This document shows, piece by piece, positions 36,425-44,854 of a stretch of 64,000 nucleotides of DNA. Each line of letters begins with the position of its first letter. Positions within the stretch are counted from its first letter, which is position 1. Origin of the DNA: CAYWCV01 sp964629885 (GTDB taxonomy: Bacteria; Bacteroidota; Rhodothermia; Balneolales; CAYWCV01). The stretch is from NCBI GenBank assembly GCA_964629885.1, contig CAZVRJ010000005.1, positions 1 through 64,000 on the forward strand, read 5' to 3'. The notes under the pieces were generated by a model. The model worked only from the letters and a program-made list of their open reading frames with translations. It ran no database searches and was not told the DNA's origin. Both the position numbers and the translations under genes were made by a program.

Positions 36425-36859
36425 TCATGTTGTTGGCTCCAGGGTGGCAGCATATAGTTTAATTTTCTTTAGCATCGCACCAAGGCCGTTTGCTCGAGTA
36501 GGAGACAAATGACGGTCTAATCCGATCTGAGTAATGAATGTAGGCTCTGTAAGTAATATTTCGGATGGCGTACGACCATTATATACTCTGAGCAACAAGG
36601 CAATTAAGCCTTTCACGATTAATGCGTCGCTGTCTGCCTGAAATTTAACCAAACCCGCGTCACCATCAGCGTGTAACCAGACCTGAGATTGGCAACCGTG
36701 CACTTTGTTAACCTCAGCCCGATGCTGTTCATCCATAGGAGGCAATTTCTTGCCTAAGTTGATAATATGCTCGTATCGGTCGGTCCAGTCTTGGAACAGG
36801 TTGAATTCTCTGACTATGCGCTCTTGGGTCTGCTGTATAGTGAGCTGTTGAGTAGACAA
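36425..36859 (-). CDS. sufE: SufE-like cysteine desulfuration protein
   Basis: 144 residues, typical of SufE. The sulfur-accepting cysteine is Cys56 in KVHGCQSQVWL, and KGLIALLLRVYNGRTPSEI is conserved in the family. SufE takes persulfide from the desulfurase SufS and passes it to the SufBCD scaffold for Fe-S cluster assembly. No suf genes are adjacent, so it is an orphan here. The start is TTG at 36859; no ATG is available. It converges with metH across 7 bp without a visible terminator. Confidence 0.92.
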   Translation of the reverse strand: MSTQQLTIQQTQERIVREFNLFQDWTDRYEHIINLGKKLPPMDEQHRAEVNKVHGCQSQVWLHADGDAGLVKFQADSDALIVKGLIALLLRVYNGRTPSEILLTEPTFITQIGLDRHLSPTRANGLGAMLKKIKLYAATLEPTT

Positions 36860-36925
36860 GATGATGACTTTCTTAATCGGTGTATTTATAAATTATAACA
36901 AAAATAGCCAACCAAGGATTCAGCA

Positions 36926-38914
36926 TCAAGGACGACTAGATTCCTGAATTGATGATAAAAAGTCGCGAACAGACTCACACGATCCCATCACGATCAAATC
37001 GCTACCTGGCTTAAGTGGGTGATTTGCCGGTGGGTTCGGCGCAATTATGCTTTCCTCCCTTGTCGCAAGAAGTGTGATCCCCATCTCTTTTCGGAGATCA
37101 AGGTCAATGAGTGTCTTGCCTGCCATCCAAGAATGTTCGGGCATGCTTACCGTTGTGATCTCCATATCGTCGAAATAGCGGTGCAAATCGGTAATCATTC
37201 CTCTTGGTTTTGGATTTCGAAGCATTTCATATCCGGAGGAACGGATATCATCGGTAAGCTTTGCAATTTCCTGCCTCGGAATCAGGTACTTGTATAGAAC
37301 CCTGGTGAAAATCTCGATTGAAGTTTCGAACTCCTCGGGAATCACCTCGTCGGCTCCCAAACGATAGAGTGGATTCAGCTCGCTGAGCAACCTAGTTCTG
37401 ACAATAAGGTATATCCCTGGATTGTGCTCTTTTACTATTGCCGTAATTGTCCTAGAGGCAATGGGATCCGAAATCGCAATTACCATGACCCTTGCTCGGT
37501 CGATCCCCACAAACTCCAGGACAGGCTCGTGGGTTGCATCGCCAAAATGGATGGGCTCCCCCTTGGCTCGTTCCGCTTTAACCGTGTCTGGATTCATCTC
37601 CAATATGATGTATGGAATCGATCCATATCGAGCTGCTCTTGACAGATTTCTTCCATTTACACCGTAACCAACTATGATCAAATGATCTCTTAATTCAGGA
37701 GTAACATCGTCGTTCGAAATACCGTGGCTGCGTTTCGAGTCGATTGTATCCAGTTTTGCACCTAATTTGCGACCAATTGCAGGACCGTAGGATATTAGTA
37801 ACGGTGTTATCATCATTGTGATGACCGCTGTGGCCAAAAACAATTGATAATATTCCGTCGATAAAAGATTTTCACCGAAGGCAACACTGGCAAGCACAAA
37901 CCCGAACTCGCCAATCTGACTTAGGATTATCGCTGTAGTAATAATGGTGCGAATAGGTTGGCGCAGTATAAATCCCATCATTGCGATAATAATCGACTTG
38001 ATTACTAGAACAGAAACCGTCGTACCAAGAACGAGTAGAGGATTGGCAAACACAAAACTCATATCGAGCAACATGCCTATCGAGACAAAGAAAATTGAAG
38101 TAAATAGGTCCTTCAACGGCAGTACACCAGCCATGGCCTGATGGCTGTACTCAGACTCTGAAATCACCAGGCCAGCCAAAAATGCACCAAGTCCTAGCGA
38201 GAGTCCTAGTTCAGCTGTCGCACCCGCAATCACGAAGCATATTGCCACAATGCTTAGAATGAACAACTCCCTGCTCCTCGAACGAGCAACCTGAAACAGA
38301 ATGTAAGGCATCACATATTTTGCAGCGAGTAGTGCGACTGTAACAATACCAATGCCTTTCAGTAGCAGCCACAGCAACGACGATCCAATATCACCCTCAC
38401 CACCTGCAAGAAACGGGATTATAAGCATCAAGGGTACGACGATGATATCCTGGAAAATAAGCACACCCAATGCGTTTCGTCCATGACTGCTATTGATTTC
38501 GTTCCTCTCCTGAAGGGTCTTCAATAGGATTGCAGTGGAACTTGTGGCAGCCAGAATGCCCATTGTTAGCGAGAACGCGTCGCTAAAACCGAATTGCTTA
38601 CCAATAAACCAAATAGCACCGATAGTGGCAAATACTTGAAATCCACCACCTATGAGAACAATTTTGCGAATCTTGACTAAATCTGAGAGCGAAAACTCAA
38701 TGCCAATTGTGAACAGAAGTAATATGACGCCGACTTCTGCTAGCATCTCAACTTGGGCAATCTCAGTCACCAATCCAAGTCCATATGGACCAGCAATGAA
38801 CCCGGTGATAAGAAATCCAATGATCGGTGGGATCTTTAACCTCGTTGTCAGCAACTGGACAGCGATGGCAAGACCGAGGATGATAATAATATCGGGCAGA
38901 AGAGGTATGTGCAT
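36926..38914 (-). CDS. CPA2-family cation:proton antiporter with RCK domain (KefB-like)
   Basis: 662 residues. The first 385 or so form the multi-helix Na+/H+ exchanger domain, with PPIIGFLITGFIAGPYGLG, LLFTIGIEFSLSDLV and GLGAFLAGLVISES. A cytoplasmic RCK domain follows: TrkA-N with the NAD-binding DHLIIVGYGVNGRNLSRAA (about 412) and TrkA-C at the end (EHSWMAGKTLIDLDLRKEMG). This layout is that of KefB/KefC and related K+ or Na+ efflux systems gated by nucleotide. No KefF/KefG-type ancillary gene is adjacent, so glutathione gating is not implied. It is followed upstream by an M23 peptidase on the same strand, 47 bp away. Confidence 0.93.
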   Translation of the reverse strand: MHIPLLPDIIIILGLAIAVQLLTTRLKIPPIIGFLITGFIAGPYGLGLVTEIAQVEMLAEVGVILLLFTIGIEFSLSDLVKIRKIVLIGGGFQVFATIGAIWFIGKQFGFSDAFSLTMGILAATSSTAILLKTLQERNEINSSHGRNALGVLIFQDIIVVPLMLIIPFLAGGEGDIGSSLLWLLLKGIGIVTVALLAAKYVMPYILFQVARSRSRELFILSIVAICFVIAGATAELGLSLGLGAFLAGLVISESEYSHQAMAGVLPLKDLFTSIFFVSIGMLLDMSFVFANPLLVLGTTVSVLVIKSIIIAMMGFILRQPIRTIITTAIILSQIGEFGFVLASVAFGENLLSTEYYQLFLATAVITMMITPLLISYGPAIGRKLGAKLDTIDSKRSHGISNDDVTPELRDHLIIVGYGVNGRNLSRAARYGSIPYIILEMNPDTVKAERAKGEPIHFGDATHEPVLEFVGIDRARVMVIAISDPIASRTITAIVKEHNPGIYLIVRTRLLSELNPLYRLGADEVIPEEFETSIEIFTRVLYKYLIPRQEIAKLTDDIRSSGYEMLRNPKPRGMITDLHRYFDDMEITTVSMPEHSWMAGKTLIDLDLRKEMGITLLATREESIIAPNPPANHPLKPGSDLIVMGSCESVRDFLSSIQESSRP

Positions 38915-38961
38915 GTCTAAAATCTATTGACAATGCACGTGATCACCAACAAAACAGCATG

Positions 38962-40290
38962 TTAAATTGTCGCCAAAATAACCGAATCCGAGCTGTTCTG
39001 CGATTCTATGTCAATCTCTTGGATATTATCGATCATACTCTTCCACATATCACGAATAATTGTGAACTCTCTGAGATATTTAGAGTCGATTGCATCCGCA
39101 CTTGGCAGCGGCTCTTTAAGAAAGTCAACCTGAGAACCGTTCTTCCAGAAGCGGAAGCATAAGTGTGGGCCTGTTGCTAGTCCTGTGCTACCTACATATC
39201 CGATCACTTGACCTTTGTTAACCTTGACGCCAGGACGCATGCCAGGAGCAATTTTGCTCATATGCAGATAACCGGAGTCGTAGGTGCGGTTGTGGCGCAA
39301 TTTGACATAATTGCCATTGCCACTTGTGTATCCGGCATTTTCGATAATTCCATCGGCAATAGCGTAAATCGGCGATCCAGTAGGTGCAGCATAATCGGTT
39401 CCTAAGTGGGCACGATAGCTTTTGAGCACTGGATGAAACCTTTTGTTAGAAAACGGTGAGCTGATACGCGTGAACTTAAGGGGTGCCTTCAAAAATGCGC
39501 TCTTAAGACTCTTTGCCTCTTGGTCGTAATACTCAACTTTACCATCCTGATTGAAGGCAAAAGCGTAGAATGGCTCGTTGTCCCCATGATAAAAAACTGC
39601 AGCCTTGATGTTGCCGTATCCAACAAATGTATCTCCTACATATTTTTCTTCGAATATGACCTTGAAATTGTCACCCTTCCGAATTCTGTAAAAATCGATT
39701 TTGTGAGCGAACAGGTCTGTGAGCTTCTCACCAAAAGATGCCGACATATTCAATCGGTTCAGTGTACCGTACAGTGATCCCTCAATAGAGCCCGTAACAC
39801 GTCGTGTTCGAAGTGTTACTTGACGATCGTGTTTTGTGATGCTCACACCGTCGGTGAAATTAAAAACCACATACTCAAGTGCACTTGGTTCATAAACCAA
39901 ATAATCAACGCGCCCTAGGGAGTCCAATGTTTGATAAGCAGTCAAATTGCGGCCAGCAGCGATGCGGCGAATGTCTATGACTTCTTTAGAGGCCTGAACA
40001 ATCTTGTCTAGATTGGAAGTCCCGACACCATATCGCTCGAGAATTCCTGAGAACGTTTCGCCAGGGCGTATTTGGTCGGATGTGCTGGTGTATCGGTTTT
40101 CGTCGATACCGTACTCGTTAACTAGGGGGGCCATCATGGCAGCCATGTTTGCTAGGGCATCATCACCCTGATTGTCAAGATCGTGAAGTGCGTCGTACTG
40201 ACTGCTGATGAGAAAGACTGCGCTAATAACTAGTAGTAGAGATACGAGAGGCTTTGCAGCTTTCAGGCAAATCCGTAAGATTGATTGCAC
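38962..40290 (-). CDS. Membrane-anchored M23 family endopeptidase
   Basis: 442 residues, start GTG at 40290. One N-terminal membrane helix (about 12-30), then an OapA/LysM-like segment (IRPGETFSGILERYGVG), a linker domain and a C-terminal M23 domain. Zinc-site residues: AHLGTD (about 295) gives His and Asp. The usual H-x-H reads HLC in TGPHLCFRFW (about 376), so the third zinc ligand is cysteine. The catalytic histidine in GYLHMSK is kept. Substrates are peptidoglycan cross-links. I recall HxC variants in other Bacteroidota M23 proteins, so it need not be inactive. Confidence 0.9.
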   Translation of the reverse strand: MQSILRICLKAAKPLVSLLLVISAVFLISSQYDALHDLDNQGDDALANMAAMMAPLVNEYGIDENRYTSTSDQIRPGETFSGILERYGVGTSNLDKIVQASKEVIDIRRIAAGRNLTAYQTLDSLGRVDYLVYEPSALEYVVFNFTDGVSITKHDRQVTLRTRRVTGSIEGSLYGTLNRLNMSASFGEKLTDLFAHKIDFYRIRKGDNFKVIFEEKYVGDTFVGYGNIKAAVFYHGDNEPFYAFAFNQDGKVEYYDQEAKSLKSAFLKAPLKFTRISSPFSNKRFHPVLKSYRAHLGTDYAAPTGSPIYAIADGIIENAGYTSGNGNYVKLRHNRTYDSGYLHMSKIAPGMRPGVKVNKGQVIGYVGSTGLATGPHLCFRFWKNGSQVDFLKEPLPSADAIDSKYLREFTIIRDMWKSMIDNIQEIDIESQNSSDSVILATI

Positions 40291-40511
40291 CAGTTTACGG
40301 GTTATGTTCCAAGTTTTATGTCGTAAGAGATGCTGCTTTGATATGAATCAAATGTGAGACACTCACACGCAACCCGCCTAAGATGAGGTTTTTATCCCAT
40401 TTATGCTACAATAATCCACATATTTTTTTCTCATTCGAAACATTTTTTACAATTGGTAGTTCATACTAAATTTTGGTACTTTCGATTGTAGATATAAATA
40501 AGCATCTCATT

Positions 40512-40877
40512 ATGCTACAACGTATTAGCGATTATGCCTTGTCAAAGACTGGAACAGAGGCAACATTCCCTTTCGACCATAAAACGCTGGTGGTTAAAGT
40601 CATGGGCAAGATGTATTTACTCATTGATATTGAAGACCCTTCTACTGTTAATCTGAAGTGTGATCCCGATCGTGCAATCGAACTCAGAGCAGAGTACGAC
40701 GATATACAGCCTGGCTATCATATGAGTAAAAAACATTGGAATACCGTGCACGTAACTGGTAGTCTTTCATGGGATTTCATTAGGGAACTTATAGATCACT
40801 CTTACGACTTAGTAGTGGCAGGACTTCCGGCAAAAGTGAGGTCTGAACTGAGTAACATGCCATCTGGGTTGGAATAG
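40512..40877 (+). CDS. YjbR/MmcQ-like small protein
   Basis: 121 residues from ATG 40512 (MLQRISDYALSKTGTEATFPF); an in-frame TTG 39 bp upstream is less likely. TFPFDHKTLVVKVMGKMYLLI, CDPDRAIELRAEY, SKKHWNTVHV and SYDLVVAGLPAKVRSEL follow the YjbR/MmcQ family pattern, a cyc-fold domain of unknown biochemical role (split motif lengths within limit). It lies 36 bp before the acyltransferase gene and may be the first gene of that unit. The 221 bp upstream hold no other gene. Confidence 0.8.
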   Translation: MLQRISDYALSKTGTEATFPFDHKTLVVKVMGKMYLLIDIEDPSTVNLKCDPDRAIELRAEYDDIQPGYHMSKKHWNTVHVTGSLSWDFIRELIDHSYDLVVAGLPAKVRSELSNMPSGLE

Positions 40878-40913
40878 AAACAACCAATTGGGTAATTCAA
40901 TCAACTAGTATCA

Positions 40914-41606
40914 ATGGCATCTATGAAATACCACCCCGATTTCCCTGGGGTTATACCAATGGCAGAGTCGCTCATGTTCAAGCGTCTGTTCAGGCCCTAT
41001 GCTATGTGGTTATTTCGCAGGCGTTTCGATGCTGTTTACTTCAAGGGAGAATACAGACCAGGATCGCTCGACTCAACCGTATGGTACATGAACCATTACA
41101 CGTGGTGGGATGCCCTCATCCCCTTTTTGCTGAACGAACTTCTCCATAAACAGAATCTTCTTGCCATCATGGATGAAGTGCAGGTACGCAAGTACCCTTT
41201 TTTCAGGAAGTTGGGTGCATTTTCTGTAGACCGTTCCAATCCACGCAAGGCAGTGCAATCGTTGAAGTATGCGGCTGATTGTCTTACACAAGAGCAAATG
41301 GGCTTGTATATTTTCCCCCAAGGTGCCATTCGACCTGAAATGGAACGCCCAATTAAATTCGAGTCGGGTCTTGCTTGGCTGTATCAGTCGTGTCCATCGA
41401 TCGACTTTGTTCCAATAGCAACCACAATGAACACTCGGTTCTCCGACAAACCTCGACTCTATATTCGCTCAGGTATACCAATAAAAAAATCGACCAACAA
41501 CCGAGATCAGCTAACCGAAGCTCTATGCTCTGGCTTGGCAGAGCTCATGGACGATCTTCATCGCACAGCTGAGGAAGAGCACCCGCTTTGGCAACGCCTT
41601 GTTTAA
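40914..41606 (+). CDS. PlsC-like acyltransferase, candidate carotenoid-glucoside acyltransferase (CruD-like)
   Basis: 230 residues. The acyltransferase H-x4-D motif is H61-YTWW-D66, with FPQGAIRPE (134-142) in place of the usual FPEG motif III. Motif II-like KLGAFSVDRSNP is present. No clear membrane helix is found. Generic PlsC enzymes acylate lysophosphatidate, but here the neighbours are a CrtC homologue and a family 2 glycosyltransferase. In Chlorobaculum tepidum the carotenoid glucosyltransferase CruC and acyltransferase CruD produce chlorobactene glucoside laurate, so this gene is a good CruD candidate. That assignment is inference from context. Its TAA abuts the crtC stop with no spacing. 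Confidence 0.8.
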   Translation: MASMKYHPDFPGVIPMAESLMFKRLFRPYAMWLFRRRFDAVYFKGEYRPGSLDSTVWYMNHYTWWDALIPFLLNELLHKQNLLAIMDEVQVRKYPFFRKLGAFSVDRSNPRKAVQSLKYAADCLTQEQMGLYIFPQGAIRPEMERPIKFESGLAWLYQSCPSIDFVPIATTMNTRFSDKPRLYIRSGIPIKKSTNNRDQLTEALCSGLAELMDDLHRTAEEEHPLWQRLV

Positions 41607-42743
41607 TCACCATGTGAAGCGCGATAATAATGGCGTGCGTTGTATCCAGTTTCCCTGTTTACCGGCGTGGTGGTGCCTGATCCTGATCATAGGTTTAACC
41701 CAGCTTGCCGCTATCCTGCTCGGCACAATGTACTCTGCTATGCCGGGGATGGATTCGACTACTGCCTGGTTGTTTGTGTCAACCAATTTGACCCTATAAC
41801 GTTGGTAGAAAGGGCCATTATCCCACACGTGGTCTTCGACGATGAGGTATGTATTGCCTTTAACCTCGATCGACCAAGCGGGTACTTTACTCAATCCAAA
41901 TATTGATCTTGATGCATCGCCTGCTGGTTGCATTGTAACCTTTCGAGCAAAGTCTACTGTACCGTCCTCAAATAGCCAAGCCGTCGGATATACGTCGCCC
42001 GATGTCCGCGTGATGTACCAAACAAGCGTATCGCTTCCAATGTGTATGCGCCCCCAGTACCAGTCGTCAAAATCGTGCTCCAACGGTCTCAACCCAATGT
42101 TATGGTCATGGTACCCTCTTGTGTTGAACGTACAAACGGTAATCTCATTCCCAGATTGTAAATGGATATCACCTGTCACAATAGCGTTGGGCTGAACCAG
42201 GTTCCACCTATGTTTAGATTGGTTGTCTCCCGAATCGCTTCGTAATGCAGTTTTTTTACTTTCGAACCGTAGTACACCGTACGCCCTCAAGCCGGATGGT
42301 AGTGTTTCGTCAAGATGCAGCTTAAAAATCAGCTTGTCGATTGAGTCGACAACCTCCACCCTGTTAGCACCTATTTGAACCGGTATGTTACTAGCCCCAA
42401 AATGCACCACTTCATTTGGGTAAGATGCCAAGGAGTAGAAATCGGTTCGAATTCCGTTGTAAATCGAAAGGCTGAACCCAGGGTGATGATCGGCTGTATC
42501 GCGCGACTGCGACCTTACAGCGTCGTGGTAATCGGGCGAAAATAACAAGCCGTCGTACAAGATTGCCACCACTCCATAGCCACTTTTAGGATCAAGCGCA
42601 TCGAAATACCACCATTCATAGGCTCCGGCCTCGCTTTTTGGGTGCCTGATGTCGTCGGATGGATCGGAATAGAGATACATTGGGTTTGAATCTGTACATT
42701 TCAACTCGTCCAAGTTACGGACTAAGCCCATAATTCGTTCCAT
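41607..42743 (-). CDS. crtC: Carotenoid 1,2-hydratase (CrtC family)
   Basis: 378 residues from ATG 42743; ATG 42731 (MGLVRNLDELK) is an alternative. EWWYFD (43-48), HPGFSLSIYNG, GDIHLQSG and GYHDHNIGLRP are hallmarks of hydroxyneurosporene synthase CrtC, which adds water to the terminal double bond of acyclic psi ends, giving a 1-hydroxy group. That hydroxyl is the attachment point of glucose in OH-chlorobactene and related carotenoids. It is transcribed against both neighbours: its stop touches that of the acyltransferase and its ATG overlaps the ATG of the glycosyltransferase in the same CATG. Confidence 0.88.
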   Translation of the reverse strand: MERIMGLVRNLDELKCTDSNPMYLYSDPSDDIRHPKSEAGAYEWWYFDALDPKSGYGVVAILYDGLLFSPDYHDAVRSQSRDTADHHPGFSLSIYNGIRTDFYSLASYPNEVVHFGASNIPVQIGANRVEVVDSIDKLIFKLHLDETLPSGLRAYGVLRFESKKTALRSDSGDNQSKHRWNLVQPNAIVTGDIHLQSGNEITVCTFNTRGYHDHNIGLRPLEHDFDDWYWGRIHIGSDTLVWYITRTSGDVYPTAWLFEDGTVDFARKVTMQPAGDASRSIFGLSKVPAWSIEVKGNTYLIVEDHVWDNGPFYQRYRVKLVDTNNQAVVESIPGIAEYIVPSRIAASWVKPMIRIRHHHAGKQGNWIQRTPLLSRFTW

Positions 42744-43908
42744 GACCTTGGTTGTCGGCGTCATTAGCGTGCAACTTGCCATCTTTGTGCTTCTCATCCG
42801 AAACAGGATGACATTTCGTCCGTTGGCTGAACTTCAATCACCCACACCTGACACAAAACCGCTCAAAGTATCTCTTTTGATACCAGCTCGCAACGAAGAG
42901 CGCGTAATCGAGCAGGTGGTAATGGCATCATTGAACCAAGATTTCAGAAATGTTGAAGTCATTGTACTGAACGATCATAGTGATGACGATACAGGCACTA
43001 TTCTCGATCGATTATCGTCAATGCATGGCCCACGCCTAAGAGTGATTCATGGCAAGGGGCGTCCCATTGGGTGGTTGGGCAAGCCTTGGGCATGCCAGCA
43101 ACTCGGCGAAGCGGCTGCTGGTGACCTCTTCATCTTTATTGACGCCGATACCATTCCATCGCCTAGCTTGGCGAGTAGCGCTGCATCAGACTTCAGCACC
43201 AATGGCGCCGGCTTGACAACGGTTTGGCCCGAGCAGATCCTCGTGGGTACTTGGGAAAAAATAATCGTTCCGCTCGTGTATTACACACTACTGGGCTTCC
43301 TTGTCACCGACTACACACGCCGAGATCCTAGGTGGATGCCCAAACCACTCCGAAGCTTGTTTCGTCCCCTTTTTGCAGCAGCTTGTGGTCAATGCCTCGC
43401 AATGCCTGCCTCACTCTACCGAGATATCGGTGGACACTCATTGGTTAAAGCGGATGTAGTGGAGGATGTCGGGATTGCCCGCAAAGTACGATCTCTAGGC
43501 TTACCCGTTCGCATGTACCACGGCATTGAAACAATCCGATGCAGGATGTACACGAGTCACTCAGAGATTTTCAATGGATTCCGGAAGAATTTTTTGGCAG
43601 GATTTGGGGGCAATACCGCGCTGTTCGTTCTGTCAGCTGTTCTCCATCTTGTGCTTTTTGTCCTTCCTCCGATTGCCCTTGTAATCAATTTGGCCGCATC
43701 TAACTATAACGCATCCATTTTGTGGCTTGTTGCCGTTCTGATTCCAATTTTACAGCGTTTGATTCTAAACCATTGGATGCGATGGGAAATGTGGACATCC
43801 ATCACTCATTTGGTCGGTGTGCTCTGGTTTCAGTACCTTGGATTGGTGGTTCTTGCCGACAAGCTATTCGGTAGGAAAGTAACCTGGAAAGGGCGTAATG
43901 TCGGTTAG
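42742..43908 (+). CDS. Family 2 glycosyltransferase, candidate carotenoid glucosyltransferase (CruC-like)
   Basis: 388 residues, start ATG 42742. An N-terminal membrane helix (about 3-20) precedes a GT-A domain with LLIPARNEE (45-53), LNDHSDDDT and the metal-binding FIDADT (132-137), then WPEQI, a GG-H loop and VVEDVGIARKV. Three or four membrane helices end the protein (about 285-375). This architecture fits CruC and CrtQ-type carotenoid glycosyltransferases as well as other membrane GT2 enzymes. Position beside crtC and a CruD-like acyltransferase makes 1'-OH-carotenoid glucosylation the best guess. Confidence 0.85.
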   Translation: MTLVVGVISVQLAIFVLLIRNRMTFRPLAELQSPTPDTKPLKVSLLIPARNEERVIEQVVMASLNQDFRNVEVIVLNDHSDDDTGTILDRLSSMHGPRLRVIHGKGRPIGWLGKPWACQQLGEAAAGDLFIFIDADTIPSPSLASSAASDFSTNGAGLTTVWPEQILVGTWEKIIVPLVYYTLLGFLVTDYTRRDPRWMPKPLRSLFRPLFAAACGQCLAMPASLYRDIGGHSLVKADVVEDVGIARKVRSLGLPVRMYHGIETIRCRMYTSHSEIFNGFRKNFLAGFGGNTALFVLSAVLHLVLFVLPPIALVINLAASNYNASILWLVAVLIPILQRLILNHWMRWEMWTSITHLVGVLWFQYLGLVVLADKLFGRKVTWKGRNVG

Positions 43909-43933
43909 CACCATAAAATGATGGTTTTTAAAA

Positions 43934-44854
43934 GTGAATGAGCTTCTAGAGATATTTCTACGCTACCAGCGCCTAGAGCGAAACGCATCCGAGCACACGA
44001 CTTCGGCCTACAAGGGCGACATCGTGCAATTTATTCAATGGATGCAAACCGAACGAGGTGATGCTACGTCATGGGATGAGGTATCGCGCGAAGATGTTCG
44101 CGGATGGCTCTCGGAACTCAGCGACCACGACCTAGCGAAAAGTACACTTACAAGGAAGATGGCTTCCCTGCGTTCATTCTACCGGTATATGGTAAAACGT
44201 GGACATCTCGATAAGAATCCAATGGCTCTAATGCCAACAATTAAAAAAGGTCATCACCTCCCTCCTCTTGTTACAGAGAGCGAAATGGATTTGTTACTCG
44301 ATATCCCTGTTGACACTTCAGATGAGCTGGAAATTCTGCACCGAGCTGTTTTGGAGTTGCTCTATGGATCTGGTGTTCGTGTGTCGGAGTTGACAGGCAT
44401 CAAATTGGCCGACATCGACCTACATAAAAAGCTGTTAAAAGTCACTGGCAAGGGACGCAAAGAACGGATTGTACCCTTCGGAGGCAAAGCGCAGCTAGCA
44501 TTGCAAAGCTGGATGGAGGTCAGGAGCCGATGGATAAGCACCTATGGCAACAAGGCCGGTCAACATCTGTTCTTGACCCACAAGGGTGGAAAACCATACC
44601 GTGAATTTATTTACAGAATCGTGAACAAGCGGATGGATCCGCTTGAGGTGGGTCAAAAGAGTCCTCATACACTTCGACACACATTCGCCACTCATTTGAT
44701 CGATCATGGTGCCGACATCAGGGTGGTAAAGGAGCTGCTTGGTCATAGCAGCCTAGCAACGACGCAGATTTACACGCATACCAGCAAGGAACACATGCGC
44801 AAAACGTATATTAAGGCACATCCGAGAGCCGGCGACGTCAACAACGAAGAATGA
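43934..44854 (+). CDS. xerC: Tyrosine recombinase XerC/XerD
   Basis: 306 residues, the length of XerC/D. The N-terminal SAM-like core-binding domain (about 1-90) is followed by the catalytic domain. Catalytic residues are Arg149 (GSGVRVSEL), Lys173 (GKGRKERIVP), His245 and Arg248 (HTLRHTFATH), His271 (LGHSSLATT) and Tyr280 (IYTH). It should resolve chromosome dimers at dif with FtsK. Whether it is the XerC or XerD type cannot be told, and its partner is not in the window. No nearby inverted repeats or cargo suggest an integrase of a mobile element. The start is GTG at 43934. It overlaps hprK by 4 bp (ATGA). Confidence 0.93.
   Translation: MNELLEIFLRYQRLERNASEHTTSAYKGDIVQFIQWMQTERGDATSWDEVSREDVRGWLSELSDHDLAKSTLTRKMASLRSFYRYMVKRGHLDKNPMALMPTIKKGHHLPPLVTESEMDLLLDIPVDTSDELEILHRAVLELLYGSGVRVSELTGIKLADIDLHKKLLKVTGKGRKERIVPFGGKAQLALQSWMEVRSRWISTYGNKAGQHLFLTHKGGKPYREFIYRIVNKRMDPLEVGQKSPHTLRHTFATHLIDHGADIRVVKELLGHSSLATTQIYTHTSKEHMRKTYIKAHPRAGDVNNEE

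Noticed and set aside
43934..44854. Tyrosine recombinase as integrase of a mobile element
   Set aside because: Length, residues and coupling to hprK fit housekeeping XerC/D. There are no flanking direct repeats, tRNA or cargo genes.
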